A stretch of DNA of 64,000 bases. It comes from Actinoplanes sp. NBC_00393. GTDB lineage: Bacteria; Actinomycetota; Actinomycetes; Mycobacteriales; Micromonosporaceae. Within the stretch, counting starts at the first letter, position 1; the number at the start of each line of letters is the position of its first letter. Shown in pieces: positions 41,500-49,521 of the stretch. The position numbers were made by a program, and so were the translations under genes. The stretch lies in the NCBI RefSeq assembly GCF_036053395.1, contig NZ_CP107942.1:1888501-1952500 (forward strand), given 5' to 3'. The notes below the pieces were generated by a model. That model made no database searches and was not told the origin of the DNA. It worked only from the letters and a program-made list of their open reading frames with translations.

Positions 41500-41916
41500 T
41501 CAGGTTCCCCCGGCGGTCGATGGGAAGAGCCCGGCGGGTGGCAGCACCCGGTCAGGGGTGACGTGCGAGTAGTCACGAGCCTGCGCGACCAGGCCCGCAG
41601 CGTCGAAGCGCAGCACCGTGCAGCCGGTGATGGTGAGCGGCTTGTCCTGCGGATAGGTCACCGCCCAATACTCGACCGCTGCCGTGTCGCCGTCGACGCG
41701 TGGCTCACCGAACCAGACCTCGGCCGGCCGGGTCTCCTCGTCGAAACACTCCCGCAGGTAGGCCCGCAGCCCGTCGCGTCCCCTGAAGGGCCGGAACATC
41801 GAAGCCCAGTGATCGCCGTTCTCGGCCTGCAGGGCGGCGATCGCCTCGACGTCCCTTGCCGGCCAGCTCCGCGCCCATACCTGGGCCCAGCGCTCTGCCG
41901 CCTCCCGCGTATCCAT
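41500..41916 (-). CDS. NTF2/SnoaL-like domain protein
   Basis: 138 residues. The N-terminal helix MDTREAAERWAQVWARSWPA and the following IAALQAENGDHWASMFRPF, GRDGLRAYLRECFDEE and VDGDTAAVEYWAVTYPQDKP follow the SnoaL-like cone fold. LRFDAAGLVAQARDYSHVTP is the final strand pair. Free-standing proteins of this fold bind small hydrophobic ligands or act as cyclases or isomerases; there is no evidence for which here. The last 15 residues are low-complexity. It is probably co-transcribed with the lipoprotein downstream. Confidence 0.85.
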   Translation of the reverse strand: MDTREAAERWAQVWARSWPARDVEAIAALQAENGDHWASMFRPFRGRDGLRAYLRECFDEETRPAEVWFGEPRVDGDTAAVEYWAVTYPQDKPLTITGCTVLRFDAAGLVAQARDYSHVTPDRVLPPAGLFPSTAGGT

Positions 41917-42089
41917 CGAACAACCCCTTCCCCCGGATTCCGAGACCTTCCTACCACCGGCCTATGACATTTTCCGGCGCCGGGAGGGGATGCGGCGAAG
42001 CAGGGAAGCGGGGTCGTGAGGCGCCGCAGCTACAGGCGGCGGGCTGCGGGTGGAACAGGGGCGGCGGGAGGCTGGGTCTCGGCGTCGGG

Positions 42090-42509
42090 TCAGGGGGTGG
42101 GTTCGGCGGCGCGGTCGGCTGCGGCCTGGATGGCGGCTGCGGCTTCGTCGGCTCGGGTGGTGCGGTTGGTCCACTTGGCGGCGTTCGACTTCTGCAGCGC
42201 CCAGGCGGTCACCGAACCGCCGGAGTGGCGGCGGATGGTCAGGCCGGAGTAGCCGGCGCCGGCGCTCTCGACGTCGGAGAGGGGGATGCGGCGGACGCCC
42301 CAGGGGTTGCGGACGACGACCTCGGTGTCGGTCAGGATCACGGCCGGCCAGACCACGGCCAGCCAGGTCACGACGCCGAGGGCGACCAGGACGAGGATTC
42401 CCTTGACCTGGTCACCGTCGGCGAAGGCGATGAACACGAAGACGGCGACGACCGCGAGCATGGTCAATCGGCCGGCCAGGGAGACGGTCCAGACGCGGGG
42501 CGCACTCAT
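42090..42509 (-). CDS. Membrane-anchored bacterial PH-domain-like protein
   Basis: 139 residues from ATG 42509. Two hydrophobic segments (TMLAVVAVFVFIAFADG and GILVLVALGVVTWLAVVWP) are followed by a cytoplasmic beta domain, AVILTDTEVVVRNPWGVRRI then PLSDVESAGAGYSGLTIRR. The RNPWGxRRIPLSDV pattern is that of small actinobacterial proteins with a PH-like fold. The tail is Ala-rich. No function is known. It is divergent from the NarL-type histidine kinase with the starts only 14-59 bp apart, depending on the kinase start. Confidence 0.85.
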   Translation of the reverse strand: MSAPRVWTVSLAGRLTMLAVVAVFVFIAFADGDQVKGILVLVALGVVTWLAVVWPAVILTDTEVVVRNPWGVRRIPLSDVESAGAGYSGLTIRRHSGGSVTAWALQKSNAAKWTNRTTRADEAAAAIQAAADRAAEPTP

Positions 42510-42568
42510 GGGCACATTCGATCATGCGGGGTTTGACCTCCGGTGTGCGGCTGACCCAGAGTGGGTGC

Positions 42569-43660
42569 GTGAGACGGGCGATGGCCGCGCTGACCGTCGC
42601 GGCGTACCTGACCCTGGTCGTCGACGTGATCGGGGACAACCGGGAACCGGTCTCGCTGCTTCCGGCGACCGCTTTTCTGCTGCTGGCCACCTGGGGATTC
42701 GCATGGGTGCAGCGCCGGGGTGAACGCCGCAGCGCGTACGCGTACATCGTGGTGTTGTTCTTGATGGGTTTCGGGGTTTTCGTGGTCTCGGCCGCATCGC
42801 TCGGCGCCACCCTGATGCTGGTCGTGCTGGTCAGCCAGACGGTGATCCTGCTGCCGCTGCCGGCGGTGGCCGTGGTGATTCTGCTGCTGCCGCTGTTCCA
42901 TGCCGGGATGGCCCTCGACGAAGGGCTGCGGGAGGCGCTCGGGCTGGTGGCGGCGGCGGTGTTCGCGGCCGTGGTGACCCGGCTGCTGATGCGCGAGCAG
43001 CAGGCGCGGGCCGAGCTGGCCGAGGCGAACGCCCGGCTGCGGGAGTACGCGGTGCAGGTGGAAGGCCTGGCCACGGTGCAGGAACGCAACCGGGTGGCGC
43101 GCGACATCCACGACGGGCTCGGGCACGCGCTGACCGTCGTACAGATGCAGATCAAGGCGGCCCGCGCGCTGCTCGGGCCGCAGCCCGACCGCGCCGACCA
43201 GATGCTCGCCAAGGCTCAGGGCCAGGCCGAGGAAGCCCTGCGTGAGGTACGGCGTTCGGTCGGCGCCCTGCGCGAGGCGCGCCCGGCCGTCCCGCTGCCC
43301 GAGGCGTTGCGGGCTCTCGCCGAGGAGACGTCGGCCGCCGGTGTGCCGACCGAGGTCGATGTCACCGGCAGTTCCCGGACGCTGCTCGCCGAGGCCGAGG
43401 AGTCGCTGTTCCGGGCAGCCCAGGAGGGGCTGACCAACGTGCGCAAACATGCCGGGGCGACGCGAGCTTCGCTGGTGCTCGACTATTCGGAGGCGTCCGC
43501 GGTGTGCCTCGAGGTGCGCGACGACGGCGCCGGCGCCGGTTCGGGGGAGGGTTTCGGCCTGCTCGGGCTGCGGGAGCGGGCCACCCACGTCGGCGGCCGG
43601 ATGTCGTTCGAATCGGTGCCGGGTGGCGGGTCCACCCTGCGGATGGAGGTGCCCGGGTGA
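42569..43660 (+). CDS. NarL/DesK-type sensor histidine kinase
   Basis: 363 residues from GTG 42569 (VRRAMAALTVAAYLTLVV); ATG 42524 would add 15 residues. Four to five membrane helices lie in the first 130 residues, with no large outside sensor domain, so the signal is probably felt in or at the membrane. A short coiled coil leads to the HisKA_3 box RNRVARDIHDGLGHALTVVQ, whose His is the phosphorylation site. The ATPase part has FRAAQEGLTNVRKHAGAT (N box) and DDGAGAGSGEGFGLLGLRER (G1/G2). Its stop overlaps the GTG of the response regulator (GTGA). Confidence 0.93.
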   Translation: MRRAMAALTVAAYLTLVVDVIGDNREPVSLLPATAFLLLATWGFAWVQRRGERRSAYAYIVVLFLMGFGVFVVSAASLGATLMLVVLVSQTVILLPLPAVAVVILLLPLFHAGMALDEGLREALGLVAAAVFAAVVTRLLMREQQARAELAEANARLREYAVQVEGLATVQERNRVARDIHDGLGHALTVVQMQIKAARALLGPQPDRADQMLAKAQGQAEEALREVRRSVGALREARPAVPLPEALRALAEETSAAGVPTEVDVTGSSRTLLAEAEESLFRAAQEGLTNVRKHAGATRASLVLDYSEASAVCLEVRDDGAGAGSGEGFGLLGLRERATHVGGRMSFESVPGGGSTLRMEVPG

Positions 43661-44292
43661 CCGTGCGTGTGCTGCTCGTCGACGACCAGGCGCTGTTCCG
43701 CGAGGCCCTCGGGGTGCTGCTCGGGGTGAGCAGCGAGCTGACCGTGGTCGGGGAGGCGGCGAACGGGGCGGAGGCCGTCGACCGGGTCGCCGAACTGCGG
43801 CCGGACGTGGTGCTGATGGACCTGCGCATGCCGGTGCTGGACGGGGTGGCGGCCACCCGGCGGATCCGGGAGGGCTATCCGGCGACCCGGGTGATCGCGC
43901 TGACCACGTTCGACGACGACGAGGACGTGTTCGCGGCGCTGCGGGCCGGGGCGGTCGGCTATCTGCTGAAGGACGTGTCGTCGGAGCGGCTGGTCGAGGC
44001 GGTGCGGGCGGCGGTCCGGGACGAGTCGGTGCTGCACCCGTCGGTGGCGGCCAAACTCGTCGCCCGGGTGGCCCAGCTGCCACCGGCGAAACCGCTGGTG
44101 GATCCGCTGTCGGAGCGGGAGCTGGAGGTGCTGCGGCTGCTGGCGCAGGGCAACAGCAACCGGGAGATCGCCGCCGCGCTGTTCCTGGCCGAGGGCACGG
44201 TCAAGAACCACGTCACCAACGTGCTCGGCAAACTCGGTGTGCGGGACCGGACCCAGGCCGCGCTGCACGCCCGCTCGCTCGGCCTGCTGTGA
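43657..44292 (+). CDS. NarL/LuxR-type response regulator
   Basis: 211 residues from GTG 43657. The receiver domain has LLVDDQALFR, the phospho-acceptor Asp55 in VVLMDLRMPVLDG, Thr/Ser at ALTTF and Lys in YLLKDVSSE. The output is a GerE/LuxR HTH: LSERELEVLRLLAQGNSNRE then IAAALFLAEGTVKNHVTNVL. It is translationally coupled to the kinase upstream, its evident partner. Nearby candidates for control are the divergent PH-like gene and the membrane protein that follows. Confidence 0.95.
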   Translation: MTVRVLLVDDQALFREALGVLLGVSSELTVVGEAANGAEAVDRVAELRPDVVLMDLRMPVLDGVAATRRIREGYPATRVIALTTFDDDEDVFAALRAGAVGYLLKDVSSERLVEAVRAAVRDESVLHPSVAAKLVARVAQLPPAKPLVDPLSERELEVLRLLAQGNSNREIAAALFLAEGTVKNHVTNVLGKLGVRDRTQAALHARSLGLL

Positions 44293-44357
44293 CCATGACC
44301 CGGACCATGACCTCCGGCACCTGACCGGCACGGCGGGTGCTCGCGACCATCGACGGC

Positions 44358-44771
44358 ATGACTTTTCTTCGATTCGCCGGTCACTACCTCGAGATGGTCG
44401 TCGCGATGTTCGTGGGCATGTTCGCCCTCGCGCCGCTGTGGAACATGGCGTGGCCGGGTCTCGACGAGCATCCCGCGGCGCACTCCATGGTGATGGCCAC
44501 CAACATGGCGATCGGCATGGCCGTGTGGATGCGGATCCGCAGACACGGGTGGGCGCACATCATCGAGATGTGCGCCGCGATGTACGTCCCGTTCGTGGTG
44601 CTGCTCGTCCCGTACTGGATGGGGTTGATCTCCGGAGACACCCTGATGAATCTCGGGCACATCCTGATGTTCCCGGCGATGCTGCTGCCTCAGCTCAGGC
44701 GGGCCCGCTGGATGACCCGCACCCCGACCACCGCGAGCGGCGCGAAGAGCGCGGTAAAGACCAGCCCATAG
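44358..44771 (+). CDS. Small integral membrane protein, unknown function
   Basis: 137 residues from ATG 44358 (MTFLRFAGHYLEMVVAMFVG); a GTG at 44337 is possible. Four hydrophobic segments rich in Met are visible: LEMVVAMFVGMFALAPLW, HSMVMATNMAIGMAVWMRI, IIEMCAAMYVPFVVLLVPYW and NLGHILMFPAMLLPQL. Several His and Met residues (GHYLEM, EHPAAHSM, GWAHIIEM, NLGHILM) lie at helix ends and could bind a metal, which is inference. Similar proteins are sometimes labelled FliP-like, with no real support. It lies 65 bp after the response regulator. The C-terminus overlaps the next, convergent gene by 82 bp. Confidence 0.7.
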   Translation: MTFLRFAGHYLEMVVAMFVGMFALAPLWNMAWPGLDEHPAAHSMVMATNMAIGMAVWMRIRRHGWAHIIEMCAAMYVPFVVLLVPYWMGLISGDTLMNLGHILMFPAMLLPQLRRARWMTRTPTTASGAKSAVKTSP

Positions 44772-45382
44772 ATCAAGGTCAGGCTGACCGGTACGGTGAA
44801 CATGCCGATCAGTGCCGCGAGGTAGACCCCGGTTGCCCACCAGCCGAGCACGCCGGCCCGGGCCAGCCCGATGTAGAGCAGCAGCAGGCCGAGGAAGCCG
44901 AGCATGGCCACGTCCCGCCAGGGGCTGAGCAGCGCGCTGGCGTCCACGGCGTCGGAGATCTTGACGGCGACGTCGATGGGGACCTGGTTGCCGAGCTCCA
45001 TGCGCCACCAGTCGTCCTTCAGCGCGCCGGAGATGTTCAGCATGGTGAGCACCGCGGTGAACATGCCGGTCAGGCTGAGCACGCGGCCGCGGGAGCCGCG
45101 GACCAGCAACGGTACGACCAGCAGGCCCACGCCCGTCAGCATGTTGGAGTAGTGCAGGAGCATGGCGGACACCTGGGTCATCGTGTCGTCGCGGGTCAGT
45201 GACTCGATGTAGTCGGCGGTGCCGGGCCCGTCCTGGGACGGGCTGGTGAGCATGCCGGCGAAGGTGAGGGCCGGGCCGGTGATCAGCAGGGTGCCGGCGA
45301 CGCGGTAGAGCAGAGTGCGAGTGCGGTCGTCCTTGCTCTCGGTGGTCGTGGCGGCCTGGCTGGCGATGATCGTGTTCGTCAT
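44690..45382 (-). CDS. Integral membrane protein, unknown function
   Basis: 230 residues from ATG 45382. Six hydrophobic segments can be traced: LLYRVAGTLLITGPALTFAG, MLTGVGLLVVPLLVRG, VLSLTGMFTAVLTMLNISGA, VAMLGFLGLLLLYIGLARA, YLAALIGMFTVPVSLTLIYG and VFTALFAPLAVVGVRVI. The segment between helices 3 and 4 (DDWWRMELGNQVPIDVAVKI) is polar. I do not recognise the family. It is divergent from the second histidine kinase, with a 172-bp gap containing repeated hairpins, and could be a target of that system. Confidence 0.75.
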   Translation of the reverse strand: MTNTIIASQAATTTESKDDRTRTLLYRVAGTLLITGPALTFAGMLTSPSQDGPGTADYIESLTRDDTMTQVSAMLLHYSNMLTGVGLLVVPLLVRGSRGRVLSLTGMFTAVLTMLNISGALKDDWWRMELGNQVPIDVAVKISDAVDASALLSPWRDVAMLGFLGLLLLYIGLARAGVLGWWATGVYLAALIGMFTVPVSLTLIYGLVFTALFAPLAVVGVRVIQRARLS

Positions 45383-45440
45383 GCCGAGAAGACTGCCGCC
45401 GGGGGTGGGGCCGGCGAGTCCGCCATCGCGCACCGATCGC

Positions 45441-45520
45441 CTCCGTCTTTCTGCTGCTGTCAGGGTCCGTCTTTCGGCGGACCCTTCTTGCTGCGACCGG
45501 GCTCCGTCTTTTGGCGGACT
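45441..45520. promoter_or_regulatory. Three TCCGTCTTT repeats with two hairpins upstream of the second kinase
   Basis: TCCGTCTTT occurs at about 45442, 45466 and 45503. The middle copy lies in a perfect inverted repeat, GGGTCCG at 45463-45469 and CGGACCC at 45478-45484, with an 8-base loop. The last copy repeats the design more weakly (TCCG and CGGA). The block sits between divergent promoters, so it may be an operator for the LuxR-type regulator encoded at 46667. Confidence 0.45.
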
Positions 45521-45554
45521 CGGTGGCTGCTGCCCTGCTCGTAGCATCTCGATC

Positions 45555-46670
45555 ATGCGAATCTCCGCGCGGGCGATCCCGGCGTTCCTCGGTCCGGTGG
45601 TCGGCCTGCTGGCGGTCGCGGAGGCGTACCTCGATGTCGCTTTCGCCGCGAATGCGGTGGCTGTCTGGGCGCCCGGCGTGCTGCTGGGCGCAGGCATCGT
45701 CCTCGCCACCTGGTTCCCGGTGGCGGGCGCGCTGACCGCGGTCGCCTGCTTCCCGCTCGGCCTGCTGGTCGGCGCGCCGGACATCGGCGGCGCCGGCCTG
45801 ATCGGGCTGATCGGCATCACCGCGTGGGCCGGCTGGCGGCTGCCGTGGCGCCGGTCGCTGCTGGTGCTCGCCGCGGCCATCGCGGCCGGCGTGGTCACCT
45901 CGCTGCTGGCCGGGCAGTCCGTCTGGGAGGGGATCTTCCAGCCGGTCATCCTGCTGCCCGGCTGGTTCCTCGGCGTGCTGAGCCGCACCAACGGGGAACG
46001 CGCCGCCGAACTGACCCGGCTGGCCGCAGCCCTCGACGCGGAACGCGAGCGCAACGCGGAAGCGGCGGTGGCGGCCGAGCGGACCCGGATCGCCCGCGAG
46101 GTGCACGACGCGGTGGCGCACTCGGTCAGCGTGATCACGCTGCAGCTCGGTGGGCTGCGCCGGCAGCTCACCGACCCGCTGCACCGCGAGATCGTGCAGA
46201 ACCTGGAACGGCTCGGCCGGCAGTCGGTCACCGAGATGCGCGGGCTGGTCGGGATTCTGCGGGAGGAGACCAGCGTGAGCGCGCCCTCGCTGAACCGGGT
46301 GCACGAGCTGATCGCCGAGGTCGAGGCGGCAGGGCTTCCGGTTCGCCTCGAGGTCACCGGCTCGCGCGGTGAGGTGCCGCGGCTGTTGGACGCCTCCGCG
46401 TACCGGGTGCTGCAGGAGGCCCTCACTAACGTGCTGCGGCACAGTGGCGGGGCGCCGACGACGGTGACCATCGGCTACGCGCCTTCGCGGGTGACACTGG
46501 CGGTGATCAACTCGCCGGGTATCTGTTCGGATAAATCGGACTCGGGTGGGCACGGGATCATCGGGATGCGGGAGCGGGTGTCATTGTTCCGCGGCACGCT
46601 GCGGGCCGGTCCGTCGCCGGACGGTGGGTTCGCGGTGCACGCGACGTTCCCGGTGGAGGTGCCGGCATGA
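45555..46670 (+). CDS. NarL/DesK-type sensor histidine kinase (second system)
   Basis: 371 residues from ATG 45555. Five or so membrane helices occupy residues 10-150 (for example FLGPVVGLLAVAEAYLDVAF and LLVLAAAIAAGVVTSLLAG). The HisKA_3 box is RTRIAREVHDAVAHSVSVIT, the N box YRVLQEALTNVLRHSGGAPT. The following G region, VINSPGICSDKSDSGGHGII, lacks the usual Asp of DxGxG but keeps GHGIIGMRERV. This weakened box is common in related actinobacterial kinases. The protein is coupled to its response regulator by an ATGA overlap. Signal unknown. Confidence 0.93.
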   Translation: MRISARAIPAFLGPVVGLLAVAEAYLDVAFAANAVAVWAPGVLLGAGIVLATWFPVAGALTAVACFPLGLLVGAPDIGGAGLIGLIGITAWAGWRLPWRRSLLVLAAAIAAGVVTSLLAGQSVWEGIFQPVILLPGWFLGVLSRTNGERAAELTRLAAALDAERERNAEAAVAAERTRIAREVHDAVAHSVSVITLQLGGLRRQLTDPLHREIVQNLERLGRQSVTEMRGLVGILREETSVSAPSLNRVHELIAEVEAAGLPVRLEVTGSRGEVPRLLDASAYRVLQEALTNVLRHSGGAPTTVTIGYAPSRVTLAVINSPGICSDKSDSGGHGIIGMRERVSLFRGTLRAGPSPDGGFAVHATFPVEVPA

Positions 46671-47314
46671 TCCGGGTTGCTCTGGTCGACGACGAGGCGA
46701 TGATCCGGGTCGGGCTGAAGATGGTGCTCAGCGGCGAAGACGACATTTCGGTGGTCGGGGAGGCGTCGGACGGGGACGAGGCGGCTGCGCTCGTTGCCCG
46801 TACCCGTCCCGACGTGGTCTTGATGGATATCCGGATGGCCCGGGTGGACGGGCTCACCGCGGCCCGCCGGATCGTCGACGAGTTCCCGGACAGCAAGGTC
46901 ATCGTGCTGACCACGTTCGACGAGGACGAGCACGTGGCCGCCGCCCTGCGCGCCGGGGTCAGCGGGTTCCTGCTCAAGGTCGCCCCGCCGGAACAGCTGA
47001 TCGACGCGGTCCGCACCGTCGCGGCAGGGAAGGGCCTGCTCGATCCGGCGGTGACGCTGCGGGTGATCGCCGCGTTCGCCGGCACGGAACCGCCGGCCCC
47101 GCCCGACACCGGCCTGCAGCAGCTCACTCCACGCGAGCAGGAGGTGTTGCGGCTGCTCGCCGAGGGGCTGACCAACGCTGAGATCGCCGCCCGGATGTAC
47201 CTGGGGGAGGCGACGGTGAAAACCCACCTGTCGCGGATCCTGATGAAACTCGGCCTGAAGACGCGGGTTCAGGCGGTCGTCTACGCGTACCGGACCGGGC
47301 TGGCCCGTGGTTGA
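46667..47314 (+). CDS. NarL/LuxR-type response regulator (second system)
   Basis: 215 residues from ATG 46667. Receiver residues are VALVDDEAMI, Asp54 in VVLMDIRMARVDG, VLTTFDEDEHV and FLLKVAPPEQ. The output HTH is LTPREQEVLRLLAEGLTNAE then IAARMYLGEATVKTHLSRIL. It is the partner of the kinase at 45555 and closely resembles the regulator at 43657, so the two systems probably arose by duplication. The SDR gene starts immediately after its stop. Confidence 0.95.
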   Translation: MIRVALVDDEAMIRVGLKMVLSGEDDISVVGEASDGDEAAALVARTRPDVVLMDIRMARVDGLTAARRIVDEFPDSKVIVLTTFDEDEHVAAALRAGVSGFLLKVAPPEQLIDAVRTVAAGKGLLDPAVTLRVIAAFAGTEPPAPPDTGLQQLTPREQEVLRLLAEGLTNAEIAARMYLGEATVKTHLSRILMKLGLKTRVQAVVYAYRTGLARG

Positions 47315-48103
47315 GTGGTCGCCGTGGACGGGCTTCTGACGGACAAGGTCGTACTGATCAGCGGCGGCACGCAGGGCGTCGGCGCGGGCATCGCCCGTGC
47401 GGCGGCCCGCGAAGGCGCCGCCGTCGTGGTGACCGGCCGGCGACGCTCGGCCGGCGAGACGCTGATCGCCGAGCTTCGCGGCCGGGGCGCACGCGCCGAA
47501 TACGTGCCGGCCGACGTCGCCGATGTGGCTCAGGCCCGAAACTCGGTCGCCGTGGCCGTGCAGCGGATGGGCCGGGTGGACTGCCTGGTCAACGCGGCCG
47601 GGCTCACCGCCCGCGGCACCCTGCTGGACACCACACCCGAACTGTTCGACCAGCACATCGCGGTCAACCTGCGCGGACCGTTCTTCCTGATGCAGGCCGT
47701 CGTCGCCGACCTGCTGCGCCGGGAAACCGCCGGCACGATCGTCAACATCATCTCGACGTCGGAGCTGGGCGGCCAGCCGTACCTCGCCCCATATGTGGCG
47801 GCCAAGGCCGGCCTGGCCGGGCTGACCCGCAACGCCGCCCACGCCCACCGATTCGACCGAATCCGGATCAACGGCGTCGACATCGGCTGGACCGACACGG
47901 AGGGCGAGGACGCCACCCAGCGCACCTTCCACAACGCCGGCGACGACTGGCGCGAGCAGGCGGGCCGGGCGCTGCCGATGGGCCGGCTCAGCCAGGTGAG
48001 CGAGATCGCCGACTTCGTCGTCTTCCTCCTCTCCGACCGCAGCGGCGTAGTCACCGGTTCAGTAATCGACTGGGACCAGCACGTCCCCGGCGGCCGCGAC
48101 TAG
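47315..48103 (+). CDS. Short-chain dehydrogenase/reductase
   Basis: 262 residues from GTG 47315; GTG 47324 is equally possible. ISGGTQGVGAGIARAAAREG is the TGxxxGxG-type cofactor motif, NAAGLTARG the NxAG motif, and the catalytic Ser-Tyr-Lys are in NIISTSELGG and YVAAKAGLAGLTR. The C-terminus FVVFLLSDRSGVVTGSVIDW is the classical SDR end. The Arg-rich loop TGRRRSA after strand 2 suggests NADP(H). It directly follows the response regulator and may be on the same transcript. Substrate unknown. Confidence 0.92.
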   Translation: MVAVDGLLTDKVVLISGGTQGVGAGIARAAAREGAAVVVTGRRRSAGETLIAELRGRGARAEYVPADVADVAQARNSVAVAVQRMGRVDCLVNAAGLTARGTLLDTTPELFDQHIAVNLRGPFFLMQAVVADLLRRETAGTIVNIISTSELGGQPYLAPYVAAKAGLAGLTRNAAHAHRFDRIRINGVDIGWTDTEGEDATQRTFHNAGDDWREQAGRALPMGRLSQVSEIADFVVFLLSDRSGVVTGSVIDWDQHVPGGRD

Positions 48104-48421
48104 CCCTGGCCGGGCACCTCGCCCTTGGCAGGCGGTGCCTCTTTCCCAGCTGGCGGCACCTCGCCTTCGGCTGGCGGCACCCCCGCCCGCTTCGCCTTGG
48201 CCGGGCCTCGCTGCCTGCGCCGGCCGGTCGGTTCGTACCCGCCGGGTCGCTTCGACCGGTCGGCTCGGTCCTCGCTGCCTGCGCCGGCCGGTCGGTTCGT
48301 ACCCGCCGGGTCGCTTCGACCGGTCGGCTCGGTCCTCGCTGCCTGCGCCGGCCGGTCGGTTCGTACCCGCCGGGTCGCTTCGACCGGTTGGCTCGGTCCT
48401 CCCTGCCTGCGCCGGCCGGGG
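48104..48421. other. Convergent intergenic region filled by repeats
   Basis: The 318 bp between the SDR stop and the LacI stop hold no credible gene. The first 100 bp contain short copies of GCTGGCGGCACC separated by 21-bp steps, and the rest is the 64-bp array listed separately. Confidence 0.7.
48207..48420. repeat. 64-bp minisatellite, 3.3 copies, between convergent genes
   Basis: Units begin at 48207, 48271, 48335 and 48399, exactly 64 bp apart, each starting CTCGCTGCCTGCGCCGGCC (CTCCCTG in the last). The first three are nearly identical over their whole length; the fourth is cut after about 22 bp, two bases before the LacI-type stop codon. Near-identity between units points to recent expansion. 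Confidence 0.96.
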
Positions 48422-49447
48422 TCAGTCCGGACCGAGGCGGGCCGGCGGGGCGTTGTGCGGCGTGATGATCTGGATCGCCGACGGGGTCCACGGCTGCCGG
48501 CCCGGGATGACCTTGCGGGCGCGCAGCACCGCCTGGCACGCGCGGCGCACGTCCTGGCGCAGGTCGTGGTGCAGGATCGCAGAGATCCGGCGCTGGCGTA
48601 GCAGGGGAGTGTTGTCGCCGTCGAGATCGTGCGCGATGAACACCGTGTAGCGGCGGCCCTCGGCCTGGAACGCGTCGACCACTGCGGCGGTTCCGCCGGC
48701 TCCGGCGTACATCGAATAGACAGCCTTGATCCCCGGATGCCGGCGCAGTGCAGCCCGCGCCGCCGCATAAACCGCCGAAGGCCGGTCCTCCGCATCGACG
48801 ATGTCGATGCGCCGCCGTCCCGGCGCCAGCGAGCGCAACTCGGCGCCGAAGCCCACCTCCCGCTCGTCCTCGCCGCGATAGCCGCCCTCCCCACGCACGA
48901 CCAGCACATCACCGGGTCGCTCACCCAGCCATTGCTGTACGAGGTACGCAGCGGTCGCCCCAGCGGCCCGATTGTCGATGCCCACGTAGACGGCCCGGTC
49001 ACTGGTCGGCAGGTCGGTGACCAGGGTGACGACCGGAGTGTCCAGGCGGTTGACGGCCGCCACCACTGGCGGCACGTCCGGCGCCTTGAGGATCACACCG
49101 TGCGATCCGGTACGCGGCAGCCGTTCCAGCACCGTGAGGAGGTCGTCGAGGCCCGCCGGCAGGTGGAAGCGGGCACGGAAGACGATCGGCCGTAGCGCCG
49201 GCAACTCCGCCTCGACCGCGGCCCGGACAGCAGCCGAGAACCGCGGCGGCGCCTGCACCACGACGTCGATCATGAAGGTCCGGCCGCCCAGGACGAGCTG
49301 GGTACGCTGCCGGTCGAGGTCGTCGACGGCCCGTTGCACCTGCAGGATCGTGCTCTCCCGGACCCCGCCGCGCCCATGCAGCACCCGGTCCACGGTGGCC
49401 TCGCTCAGCCCGGCCTGGGCGGCGATCTCGCGGATCCGGTACCGCAT
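48422..49447 (-). CDS. LacI-family transcriptional regulator
   Basis: 341 residues. RIREIAAQAGLSEATVDRVL is the LacI HTH, followed by HGRGGVRESTILQVQRAVDD as hinge. The effector domain is of the ribose/galactose periplasmic-binding type (VILKAPDVPPVVAAVNRLDT, TDRAV-type loops, AVYSMYAGAGGTAAVVDAFQ). The VDRVLHGRGGVR variant, in place of VSRVLNG, is typical of the branch that often carries inositol- or sugar-linked genes. It is divergent from the PhyH-type dioxygenase, with 74 bp between starts, and is its likely regulator. The stop lies at the edge of the 64-bp minisatellite. Confidence 0.93.
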   Translation of the reverse strand: MRYRIREIAAQAGLSEATVDRVLHGRGGVRESTILQVQRAVDDLDRQRTQLVLGGRTFMIDVVVQAPPRFSAAVRAAVEAELPALRPIVFRARFHLPAGLDDLLTVLERLPRTGSHGVILKAPDVPPVVAAVNRLDTPVVTLVTDLPTSDRAVYVGIDNRAAGATAAYLVQQWLGERPGDVLVVRGEGGYRGEDEREVGFGAELRSLAPGRRRIDIVDAEDRPSAVYAAARAALRRHPGIKAVYSMYAGAGGTAAVVDAFQAEGRRYTVFIAHDLDGDNTPLLRQRRISAILHHDLRQDVRRACQAVLRARKVIPGRQPWTPSAIQIITPHNAPPARLGPD

Positions 49448-49521
49448 GCCGTCCAGCCTGAGGGGATTTTGAGGGCTTTGACAAGGCCTGGCGGGGCCGT
49501 CACGTTCCTACATTGACTCCC

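Noticed and set aside
44358..44771. Flagellar FliP
   Set aside because: The name is attached to similar proteins in some annotations, but the length, helix pattern and absence of other flagellar genes do not support it.
48207..48420. Possible CRISPR array
   Set aside because: The 64-bp units are contiguous and nearly identical along their full length, with no unique spacers, and there are no cas genes nearby.
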